Of a stretch of 64,000 nucleotides of DNA, positions 49,400 to 56,828 are shown one piece after another. The notes beneath the pieces were generated by a model, which made no database searches, was not told the origin of the DNA, and saw nothing but the letters and a program-made list of their open reading frames with translations. A program made the position numbers and the translations under genes. The stretch comes from Bog-159 sp049516155 (GTDB lineage Bacteria > Acidobacteriota > Terriglobia > Bryobacterales > Bryobacteraceae). Numbering within the stretch: position 1 is the first letter of the stretch; each line of letters opens with the position of its first letter. The stretch covers positions 1 through 64,000 of the forward strand of contig JBEKTJ010000027.1 of the NCBI GenBank assembly GCA_049516155.1. Direction: 5' to 3'.

Positions 49400-49771
49400 T
49401 TAAGAGTTTCCGGACCGATCCGTAACGATCTTGGTCGACGGGAACGTAGCGATGTCAACCACCGGCTCCGCAAATGCCTGGGGATTGATCGCTATGCCTT
49501 CCCGCGGGGATTCGGCTGACGCGCACGCCCGCGTCCAAGTGACTTCAACACCCACGTCCGGCTTCTGGGCATTCGTTAGCACTAAGCGGTCGACTCCGAG
49601 CAAGGTACTCTGCGGAGGACCGGATGCCGCGACCTTCTGCGCCATTTCGATCGCGAGTTTTTCAATCTCGGCGTTCGACAAGTTTTCCAGGTTGATGTTA
49701 GGTGGGACCTGCAACGCCAGACTCTTCCCTTGAGGAGCCGGTGTGGCTGGGGTCGGAAATTCCTGCGCCAT
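49400..49771 (-). CDS. Candidate RiPP precursor peptide
   Basis: A 123-residue small protein at the head of the maturase operon. Its N-terminal part is Pro/Ala-rich and then has a helical, acidic block (NLENLSNAEIEKLAIEMAQK) that resembles a leader for RRE binding. The C-terminal half (VEVTWTRACASAESPREGIA and FAEPVVDIATFPSTKIV) carries the only Cys (Cys83), next to Thr/Trp, as a possible core. A purine-rich GGAAGAGAG lies 7 nt before ATG 49771. No known precursor family recognised; the role is inferred from size and position. Confidence 0.55.
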   Translation of the reverse strand: MAQEFPTPATPAPQGKSLALQVPPNINLENLSNAEIEKLAIEMAQKVAASGPPQSTLLGVDRLVLTNAQKPDVGVEVTWTRACASAESPREGIAINPQAFAEPVVDIATFPSTKIVTDRSGNS

Positions 49772-49808
49772 TTTGTGTCTCTCTTCCCGCCAGCCGAGGG
49801 TGGAACCC

Positions 49809-49825
49809 TCAGACTGACAGTCTGA
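49809..49825 (-). promoter_or_regulatory. Perfect inverted repeat overlapping the RiPP transcription start (operator candidate)
   Basis: TCAGACTG-A-CAGTCTGA is an exact 8-bp inverted repeat at the predicted start point of the RiPP operon, immediately downstream of the -10 box. Such placement is typical of repressor sites. No regulator gene is adjacent, so the protein is unknown. Confidence 0.5.
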
Positions 49826-49826
49826 A

Positions 49827-49855
49827 ATGTTATCACAGTATGTTAGAGGATTCAA
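49827..49855 (-). promoter_or_regulatory. Predicted promoter of the RiPP operon
   Basis: Reading the minus strand: -35 TTGAAT (complement of 49850-49855), 17-bp spacer, -10 TAACAT (complement of 49827-49832). The surroundings (49827-49930) are AT-rich compared with the genome. Transcription would start near 49820, giving a leader of about 50 nt to ATG 49771. Confidence 0.55.
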
Positions 49856-49983
49856 TGATTTTGTTTATGTTTTCGCCGCAAAATTTGCGCAAACCAGGAA
49901 ATATTCGGTTAATAGCCCGTAAGTTGGGGGACAACTACTGATCACACAGGCGCTTAGCGGCGGAAACAGATCGACGGTTCGGC

Positions 49984-50193
49984 ATGCTGCGCCTCCGGGG
50001 CCTTCCCGCGAACCGCAACATCAGCGGATTTCTGTACGGCGTGCGCCCGTTCGATCCGCCGACACAGGCGATGGTAGCGTTGCTTGGAGGGATCGCGCTA
50101 GCGGCGTGTTATATCCCGGCGCTGGGCGCGACTTCGGTGGGTCCCGCGGTGGCGTCGCCCAGAGTGATCTACCCTGCGAAGCGATTGGGCTGA
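49984..50193 (+). pseudogene. 3' remnant of an ADOP/MacB-type ABC transporter permease
   Basis: The frame reads FLYGVRPFDPPTQAMVALLG followed by IALAACYIPALGATSVGPAV, the last transmembrane segment and C-terminal tail of Acidobacterial FtsX-like permeases (ACYIPARRAT..DP..AL in intact members). Only about 55 residues remain; upstream sequence shows no continuation. Its 3' end overlaps the end of the convergent exporter gene by 25 bp. Confidence 0.65.
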
Positions 50194-51677
50194 ATCCAGC
50201 CGAGCGAGACACCGGTCATCAGCAGTCCGATGCAAACGATCAACGCCGCGGAGAGCACCGGGATGATGCGGAACGCAGGGTGGGCCGCGGTCTTTTGACT
50301 ATCCGGCAGAAAGTGCTTGGCGTAGAGCACCAGCACGCCGATTCCCATCAGCACCACAGCCAGTCCGGAGCTAAAGGCGATCAGCAGAAGCAGACCCAGG
50401 CCCACGCGGCCTAACGCGATCGAACTGAGCAGCAACACCAGCGCCGAAGGGCACGGTACCAAGCCGCCGCTCGCACCCAGGGCCATCAGGCTGCCGAGCG
50501 TGATATCGCCTTCCGGCACGTGAGTGTGAGTGTGTGGGCCGCGCTCATGATGGTCATGAGTATGATGATGCTCATGGTCGTGCGCATGGGTGTGGTCGTG
50601 ATGATGGGGCTGTGAACCACGTAGCCGTCGCGCGCGCTTGTACAGCATCATGCCGCCGATCCAAACGATCGAGAGGCCGGAGATCGCGCCAAGGACAGGA
50701 AATATCTTCTCCGGCAGAACGTATTGGGAAAGAAAAAGCGTGGTCAGTCCCAGGAAAAATACGCTGATGGTATGGGTGAAAGTAACCATGCCGCCCAGAA
50801 AAATGGCGTGCTTGAAAGTGCCGCGGCTACCCACCAGGTAGGCCGCCACGATGGTTTTGCCGTGGCCGGGTGAAAGCGCGTGCATGCATCCCAGTCCGAA
50901 GGCGACCGCCATTCCCAGCAGGATCAGCCCGAGCCCGATATCGCCCCGATGCAGCAGCCGCGATAGAAAATCGCCGCGCACCACCGTTCCCGGTGCGGAG
51001 GGCTGCGGCGGAACGGGGGATGTGGTGCGGGCCGGCGTTGCGGCAGGGGGCACGGGCACAATCTTCGGCGGCGCTTTTCTGGCCACGACCGGACCGGCCG
51101 CCACCCATGCGACGGAGGCTTTCAAATCTTGGGGCGGGGCCACGGTCGGGTCGGCGGGATACGCCGTAAGCGCCTGGCTGCGGTCGGTGTCATCCTGGCT
51201 GGCACGCTCGATGGATGCGCCCGGTCCCGCCGCGACGACGACCTCTTTCCAGCCCGCGCGTTCGGGATAGTTCCGATCCTCGTAGGACAGCGACCCAGCC
51301 GCCACGGCCAGCTTCAGTGTGGACGTGATGCGCATCACGGGAGCGCCGCCGGCGCCGGGCGTGAGGGCCAGCGTGGCGCCTGCGAAGCGCGGGAACACGG
51401 TGCGTCCGTCGCACGCCAGGCTGAGGTTGCGCACCCACTCCCGGGCTTGCGCCGCAGCCTTCGCATCCAGCAGATTGCGCGGGCTGTCCGCGCTCAGGCC
51501 CCATTGCTGCAACAGTTGGAAACTGGGGATTTCGGCGAGGTCCAGCACGTAGCGAATTTCCGCGCCGCCGCCGCTTACCTCGATCCGGGCGTAGTGGCTT
51601 ACGCTGAAGTTGCCCATGGGGTGGGCGCATAGCGTGACGGCGAGCACGAAAAGGAGCGGCCAGGCGCAAGGTTTCAT
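50169..51677 (-). CDS. Nickel/cobalt exporter family protein (NicO/RcnA-like) with His-rich loop
   Basis: A 502-residue membrane protein. Signal peptide (LLFVLAVTLCAHP), an about 210-residue periplasmic region ending in a Pro-rich linker, then six membrane segments with GMAVAFGLGCMHALSPGHGKT (the HX4D/H-type family motif) and a very His-rich cytoplasmic loop (about residues 350-390). This is the NicO family, used for Ni2+/Co2+ efflux or handling; direction is inferred. Part of its front half has a decayed duplicate at 44735-44970. Confidence 0.85.
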   Translation of the reverse strand: MKPCAWPLLFVLAVTLCAHPMGNFSVSHYARIEVSGGGAEIRYVLDLAEIPSFQLLQQWGLSADSPRNLLDAKAAAQAREWVRNLSLACDGRTVFPRFAGATLALTPGAGGAPVMRITSTLKLAVAAGSLSYEDRNYPERAGWKEVVVAAGPGASIERASQDDTDRSQALTAYPADPTVAPPQDLKASVAWVAAGPVVARKAPPKIVPVPPAATPARTTSPVPPQPSAPGTVVRGDFLSRLLHRGDIGLGLILLGMAVAFGLGCMHALSPGHGKTIVAAYLVGSRGTFKHAIFLGGMVTFTHTISVFFLGLTTLFLSQYVLPEKIFPVLGAISGLSIVWIGGMMLYKRARRLRGSQPHHHDHTHAHDHEHHHTHDHHERGPHTHTHVPEGDITLGSLMALGASGGLVPCPSALVLLLSSIALGRVGLGLLLLIAFSSGLAVVLMGIGVLVLYAKHFLPDSQKTAAHPAFRIIPVLSAALIVCIGLLMTGVSLGWIQPNRFAG

Positions 51678-51716
51678 TACAATGGTCTTTACGAATTTTA
51701 CGACGGTTTTGGATTG

Positions 51717-53042
51717 ATGCGCTGGATAACTTCAGAAGATGTGCCGCGGTCGGGTGAGCTGCGCGTCCCAGCGGGGTCGATATTCACGCCCTCGGCGCGC
51801 GAATTGGCGGAAGCCCGCGCGATCCGCATTATCGAGTTGCGCGAGGGCCAGGCTGCGCCGGCCATGCCACCCGCAAAGATCGTGGCGCTGGGCGCGGACC
51901 ATGGCGGATATCGTTTGAAGGAAGCTTTGAAGCCTTTGTTGGCGGGTCTGGGCCTGGAAGTGCACGACGTCGGCGTGGTTGACGAAAAACCTGCGGACTA
52001 TCCGGATATCGCGCAGAAAGTAGCCGAACTGGTGGCTCGCGGGGAAACCGCACGCGGCGTCATCATCGATGGCGCGGGTATCGGTTCGTCGATCGCCGCC
52101 AATAAGGTTTCTGGGATCCGTGCGGCGCTTTGTTACGATCGCGCTTCGGCGCGCAATAGCCGCGAGCATAACGATTCCAACGTGCTGACGCTGGGCGCGC
52201 GGCTATTGACGGGCAGCCAGGCGGAGGAAGTTCTGCGCACCTGGCTGGAGACTCCGTTTGCGGGTGGACGGCACGCGGCGCGGGTGGAGAAAATTGCGCG
52301 GATTGAGCGGGAGTACAGCCGGGTGGCGCAACCGCCCCCTGACGGTAAGCCCGCCGAAGACCGCGCATGGCGCTGCCCAACCGGGGGGCCGATTGCTTCG
52401 CTGATCGATCACACCATGCTGCGCCCGGAAGCGACGCGCGCGGATATCGTCAAGCTGTGCGCTGAGGCGCGGCAATATGGCTTCGCCACGGTTTGTATCA
52501 ATCCCTATTGGGTACCGCTGGCCGCCAGCGAGTTGGCTGGAACGGCCGTGAAAGTTTGTACCGTGGCGGGGTTTCCCCTGGGCGCGACGTCGACCGAAGC
52601 GAAGGTCGCCGAAGCGGCGGCGGCCCTGCGCGCGGGTGCGCGCGAGATCGATATGGTGATCAACGTAGGCGCTTTGCGCTCGGGCGATTTCGACACTGTG
52701 AAGCTCGATATCCAAGCTGTGACGCGGGTGTGCCACGATGCCAACGCTATTGTAAAAGTCATTCTGGAGACGGCCCTGCTGGATGACGCACAGAAGATCT
52801 CGGCTTGCGGACTGGCGCAGGCGGCGGGCGCCGATTTCGTGAAGACGTCGACGGGTTTCGGACCGGCGGGCGCGACCGTGCAGGACATCGTACTGATGCG
52901 GCACGCCGTCGGGTCGCGCATGGGCGTGAAGGCGGCGGGCGGCATTCGCACGTTGGACGATTTCCGTGCCATGGTGGCGGCGGGGGCTAGCCGCGTGGGT
53001 GCCAGCGCCAGCGTGAAGATCGTGGAGGCGGTGGGAAAATGA
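51717..53042 (+). CDS. RpiB-like/DeoC fusion protein
   Basis: A 441-residue fusion. Residues 1-45 (WITSEDVPRSGELRVPAGSI, then TPSARELAEARAIRII) resemble the N-terminal motif of some microcompartment enzymes; residues 53-200 are an RpiB/LacAB isomerase (ALGADHGGYRLKEAL, GIGSSIAANKVSGIRAALCYD); residues 225-441 are DeoC deoxyribose-phosphate aldolase with Schiff-base Lys376 (ADFVKTSTGFG), Asp312 and Lys347. The RpiB catalytic Cys (CGTGIG) is Asp118 here (DGAGIG). The final ATGA overlaps the next gene. ATG 51717 is preferred to TTG 51714. Confidence 0.88.
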   Translation: MRWITSEDVPRSGELRVPAGSIFTPSARELAEARAIRIIELREGQAAPAMPPAKIVALGADHGGYRLKEALKPLLAGLGLEVHDVGVVDEKPADYPDIAQKVAELVARGETARGVIIDGAGIGSSIAANKVSGIRAALCYDRASARNSREHNDSNVLTLGARLLTGSQAEEVLRTWLETPFAGGRHAARVEKIARIEREYSRVAQPPPDGKPAEDRAWRCPTGGPIASLIDHTMLRPEATRADIVKLCAEARQYGFATVCINPYWVPLAASELAGTAVKVCTVAGFPLGATSTEAKVAEAAAALRAGAREIDMVINVGALRSGDFDTVKLDIQAVTRVCHDANAIVKVILETALLDDAQKISACGLAQAAGADFVKTSTGFGPAGATVQDIVLMRHAVGSRMGVKAAGGIRTLDDFRAMVAAGASRVGASASVKIVEAVGK

Positions 53043-54781
53043 CAGCCACGCGCAAAGCCGTACGGTTTCGTGAGCGATCCGAACTCTTGGATTTCCTGCT
53101 GGAAGTATCGACGGTCACATCGCAGACGCTGGATCTCGACGAACTGCTGGCCAACGTTTCCGAAATCGTCAAGCGTGTGATCCCCGGCGAACTGCTGGCC
53201 ATCCTTTTATACAGCGAGAAGCGCCGTGAACTGCGCATCCGCTATGCGCTGGGCCATCGCGAAGAGGTGGTGCAGAACTGGTCGATCCCCCTGGGCGAGG
53301 GCATTACTGGCGCGGCCGCCCTCACGCGCGAGCCGGTGCTGGTGGCGGACGTCCGAAGCGACCCGCGCTATCTCAACGCCGTGGAAGCGGTGCGCACGGA
53401 ACTGGCTGTACCCATGATCGCGCGTCGCAAACTGGTCGGCGTGATCGACATGCAGTCGACGCGGCCCAACGCCTACACTGAACACGACCGCGCCCTATTG
53501 CGGCTGATTGCGGCGCGCGTGGCTATCGCCATCGATAACGCGCGGCTTTACTGGCGCGTCGATCGGCAGAACCGCACGTTGAAGGCGCTGGCCTCCATCT
53601 CGCAGGAATTCTCGTCGATCCTGGATGTGGATGAGCTGCTGAACAAGATCGCCAGCACCGTGCGCGGCCTGATCAATTACGACGCGTTCAACATCCTGTT
53701 GGTGGATGCCGAACGCAAAGTATTGCGGCACCGTTTCAGCATCCGTTACGACCAGCGCGTGGATTTGGATAATATCCCGCTGGGGAAGGGAATTACCGGC
53801 GCTGCCGTGGAACAACGTGCGCCTGTGCGTGTGCAGGATACCAACCAGGATGCGCGCTATATCGCCTCGCATCCGGGCATTCGCTCGGAGGTGGCTATCC
53901 CGCTGATGACGTTGGATCGGGTTTCGGGCGTAATGGACCTGGAAAGCGAGCACGTGGGATTCTTCACCGACGATCACGTGCGCATGTTGATGCTGCTCGC
54001 GCCGCAGATCGCCAGTTCGGTCGAGAACGCGCGGCTGTACGAAGAGCTGGCCAATCGCGAGCGGCGCATGGAGGAAGACCTGCAGGCCGCGCGCGAATTG
54101 CAGAGCGTCATGCTGCCCACCGGAGATCCGGGCTTCCAAGGCCTGGAGTTGGCCGCCGGACTGCGTCCGGCGCGCGGCATCAGCGGGGACATCTACGACT
54201 TCTTCGAGGCGCAGGACCATCGCGCGGTGCTGGCCTTCGGCGATGTGAGCGGCAAGGGCGCGGCGGCGGCCCTCTACGGCGCGCTGGTCAGTGGCTTGTT
54301 GCGGTCGCTGGCGCCGCGCCGGACCGACCCGCGGCAACTGATGCGCGCGCTGAATGAGGCGCTGATCGAGCGCAAAGTCGAAGCGCGCTATGTGACCCTG
54401 CTGGTGATGCTGTGGAGCCCCGCCATCCGGCAGTTCGTGATGGCCAACGCGGGTAGCAATCCGCCGCTGGTGTGCCGCAACCGCGAAATCCTGAAGCCGC
54501 GCGTCGAGGGCGTGCCGTTGGGGTTGTTGGATGAGCGCGAATACGAGGAGGTGGTGTTTCAGGCGCATCGCGGCGACACCATGGTGCTCTACTCCGATGG
54601 CGTGACCGATCACTTGAGTCCCGAGGGACGCGATTATGGCCGGCACCGGCTATCGCAGGTGGTGTTGCGCACCTGCGACCAACCGGCGGAAGCGATCGTA
54701 GCGGAGATTCTGGCGGATCTGGACCGGTTCAACACCACGCCATTCGACGACCAGACGCTACTGGTGCTGAAGGTGAAATGA
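53039..54781 (+). CDS. GAF-GAF-SpoIIE serine phosphatase (RsbU-type)
   Basis: A 580-residue sensor phosphatase. Residues about 20-170 and 190-340 are two GAF domains (LGEGITGAAALTREPVLVAD and LGKGITGAAVEQRAPV mark them). A short coiled coil (NRERRMEEDLQAARELQSVM) leads to a PPM/SpoIIE phosphatase (ISGDIYDFF, LAFGDVSGKG, LYSDGVTD, FDDQTLLVLKV) with metal-binding aspartates in place. It would dephosphorylate an anti-anti-sigma protein on small-molecule or redox input. Coupled to the aldolase fusion by ATGA, so both may react to the same metabolite. Confidence 0.93.
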   Translation: MTATRKAVRFRERSELLDFLLEVSTVTSQTLDLDELLANVSEIVKRVIPGELLAILLYSEKRRELRIRYALGHREEVVQNWSIPLGEGITGAAALTREPVLVADVRSDPRYLNAVEAVRTELAVPMIARRKLVGVIDMQSTRPNAYTEHDRALLRLIAARVAIAIDNARLYWRVDRQNRTLKALASISQEFSSILDVDELLNKIASTVRGLINYDAFNILLVDAERKVLRHRFSIRYDQRVDLDNIPLGKGITGAAVEQRAPVRVQDTNQDARYIASHPGIRSEVAIPLMTLDRVSGVMDLESEHVGFFTDDHVRMLMLLAPQIASSVENARLYEELANRERRMEEDLQAARELQSVMLPTGDPGFQGLELAAGLRPARGISGDIYDFFEAQDHRAVLAFGDVSGKGAAAALYGALVSGLLRSLAPRRTDPRQLMRALNEALIERKVEARYVTLLVMLWSPAIRQFVMANAGSNPPLVCRNREILKPRVEGVPLGLLDEREYEEVVFQAHRGDTMVLYSDGVTDHLSPEGRDYGRHRLSQVVLRTCDQPAEAIVAEILADLDRFNTTPFDDQTLLVLKVK

Positions 54782-54794
54782 TGCTTTTTCTTAT

Positions 54795-54820
54795 CCGCGT
54801 TCATCTGCGTTCATCTGCGG
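54795..54820 (+). repeat. Short intergenic direct repeat (period 10)
   Basis: CCGCGTTCAT then CTGCGTTCAT then CTGCGG: 2.6 units of a 10-nt word in the 71-bp gap before lysA. I recall the same word, in similar tandem form, between genes in many unrelated bacteria, but that is memory, not a search result. Confidence 0.5.
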
Positions 54821-54852
54821 CCAATATGTGTTTGGCGCCGTCTTAGCCGCCG

Positions 54853-56091
54853 ATGTTTCACTACTCCAATCAGGATCTTTATTGCGAGGACGTGCCGCTG
54901 GTGGATATCGCGCAGCAGGCGGGCACACCGTGCTACGTCTATTCAAGCGCAGCGATTCTGGAGAATTACCGGGCCTACGACGAAGCTTTGGGCGATTTGC
55001 CGCACACCGTCTGCTATGCGGTGAAAGCCAATTCGTCGCTGGGCATTCTGGCGTTGCTCGCCAAGGCCGGCGCGGGGTTCGATATCGTTTCGGGCGGCGA
55101 ACTCTATCGCGTGCTGCAAGCCGGCGGCGATCCGGCGCGCGTTGTCTTTTCGGGCGTTGGGAAGACGGCGAGCGAGGTGGACTGCGCGCTGGAAAGCGGC
55201 ATCCACATGTTCAATTGCGAGTCAGAGCCGGAGCTAGCGCTGATCGATGCGCTGGCTGCGCGGCGCGGTATGAAAGCCGGCTTCGCCATCCGCGTGAACC
55301 CCGACGTGGATGCCTCCACCCATCCGTACATTTCGACCGGCCTGCGGGAGCACAAATTCGGCATCGATATCGCGGACGCAGAATCCGTGTACGAACGTAC
55401 GCGAGACTTGCCGAACCTGGCGGCCGAAGGAGTAAGCTGCCACATCGGGTCGCAGTTGATGGACACCAACCCGATACTGGAAGCTATAGACCGGGTCCTA
55501 GCGTTGGTGGAACGGCTTCGCGCCCGCGGTTTCGACATAGGGACGATCGACCTGGGCGGCGGATTAGGCGTGGCATATCAGGCGCACGAGCAGGCGCCCG
55601 CGATCCGCGGTTTCATCGCGCAGGTGCGGGCGAAGCTGGATGGCCGCGGGTTGCGGGTGGCGATCGAGCCGGGGCGCTCCATCGTGGGCCCGGCAGGCGT
55701 GCTGCTAACGCGCGTGCTCTACCGCAAGAAGAGCGCTGGGAAAGAATTCGCGATCGTGGATGCCGCCATGAACGATCTGATCCGGCCCGCCCTCTACCGC
55801 TCGCATCACGAGATTATTCCGCTGCGCAAGACGGCGCGGCCGGAGATCGTCGCGGACGTGGTAGGTCCTGTGTGCGAGACCGGCGATTTTCTGGCGCGCG
55901 GGCGCAAGATGGCCAATGCCGCGCCGGGCGATTACCTGGCTGTGGAGACTGCCGGGGCGTACGGATTCGTGCTCTCGTCGAATTACAATTCGCGGACGCG
56001 GGCGCCGGAAATCCTGGTGGAGGGCGATACGTTCCGCACGATTCGGGCGCGGGAGACGTACGCGGATCTTGTACGGGGGGAAACGGTATGA
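54853..56091 (+). CDS. lysA: Diaminopimelate decarboxylase
   Basis: A 412-residue PLP enzyme that makes L-lysine from meso-diaminopimelate in the cytosol. The PLP lysine is Lys58 (CYAVKANSS); other marks are RVNPDVDASTHPYISTGL, HKFGID, CHIGSQLMD, DLGGGLGVAY, AIEPGRSIVG, VGPVCETGDFLA and the substrate Tyr in ETAGAYGFVLSSNYN. Family length is matched. The stop overlaps the next gene in ATGA (56088-56091), so the monohaem protein is translationally coupled although not obviously related to lysine synthesis. Confidence 0.96.
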   Translation: MFHYSNQDLYCEDVPLVDIAQQAGTPCYVYSSAAILENYRAYDEALGDLPHTVCYAVKANSSLGILALLAKAGAGFDIVSGGELYRVLQAGGDPARVVFSGVGKTASEVDCALESGIHMFNCESEPELALIDALAARRGMKAGFAIRVNPDVDASTHPYISTGLREHKFGIDIADAESVYERTRDLPNLAAEGVSCHIGSQLMDTNPILEAIDRVLALVERLRARGFDIGTIDLGGGLGVAYQAHEQAPAIRGFIAQVRAKLDGRGLRVAIEPGRSIVGPAGVLLTRVLYRKKSAGKEFAIVDAAMNDLIRPALYRSHHEIIPLRKTARPEIVADVVGPVCETGDFLARGRKMANAAPGDYLAVETAGAYGFVLSSNYNSRTRAPEILVEGDTFRTIRARETYADLVRGETV

Positions 56092-56828
56092 CCGTGGCGC
56101 ACGCACTCTGCGTGCCGCGTCCCCACTCCTGGGGACGCCTTCTGATACCGCTCTCGGCGTTTTTGTTTGCCCCCGCCGCTTCCGCGCATGACACAATCAC
56201 CACCAAGCTGCTTTGGACGCAGGAGATCTCGCGAATCGTGAACCGGCAGTGCGTGAGCTGCCATCGCGAGGGCGGCGTGGCCATGTCGCTCGAGGCCTAT
56301 GATGACGCGCGTCCGTGGGGTAAGGCCATCCGGGATGAGGTGCTGGCACGGCGCATGCCGCCATGGGGTGCCGTGAAAGGCGTGGGACAGTTTCGCGGCG
56401 ACCCCAGTTTGTCGCAGATAGAAATCGATATGATCGTGAACTGGGTGGAGGGCGGCGCGCCCAAGGGGGACGATATGTACTTACCTCCGGTCCCGCATTT
56501 CACCGCGGAGAAACGGCCGCCGCCGGCGGCTCGCGAACTGACTGTCACGAGCGGCGTGGGGTTGACGCTTTCCGCTTCCGCCGAATTGTCCGGCCTGCGT
56601 CCGGTGAGGCTGGCGGCGGGCGAGTCGCTGGAAGTGACCGCTTACCAACCGGATGGCGCCGTCGAACGGCTTATCTGGATTCGTAACTGGCGCCCGGAGT
56701 GGGAGCGTACTTATTACTTCCTGCATCCGGTGCGGCTGCCGAAGGGCACGCGGATCGTGGCTTATTCGGGCAAGCCGGCCGAAGCGGCGATGGTCGTCGC
56801 GAAGCTGCCTATGCGCCGCCCCGAGTAG
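56088..56828 (+). CDS. Secreted monohaem c-type protein of thiol/planctomycete cytochrome C type
   Basis: A 246-residue exported protein. A long signal peptide (LLIPLSAFLFAPAASAHD) and one haem site CVSCHREGGVAMSLEAYDDA near residue 53 are followed by ARRMPPW and a C-terminal beta-rich domain with no second haem. This fits the cytochrome/dehydratase-like proteins of Acidobacteria and Planctomycetes that carry a PSCyt or hypothetical thiol domain. It may pass electrons; partner not seen. The last 20 bp overlap the convergent AAA+ gene. Confidence 0.75.
   Translation: MTVAHALCVPRPHSWGRLLIPLSAFLFAPAASAHDTITTKLLWTQEISRIVNRQCVSCHREGGVAMSLEAYDDARPWGKAIRDEVLARRMPPWGAVKGVGQFRGDPSLSQIEIDMIVNWVEGGAPKGDDMYLPPVPHFTAEKRPPPAARELTVTSGVGLTLSASAELSGLRPVRLAAGESLEVTAYQPDGAVERLIWIRNWRPEWERTYYFLHPVRLPKGTRIVAYSGKPAEAAMVVAKLPMRRPE

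Noticed and set aside
50535..50640. CAT/GTG-rich stretch resembling a microsatellite or CRISPR-like repeat
   Set aside because: It is the His-rich loop of the exporter gene; spacing is irregular and coding.
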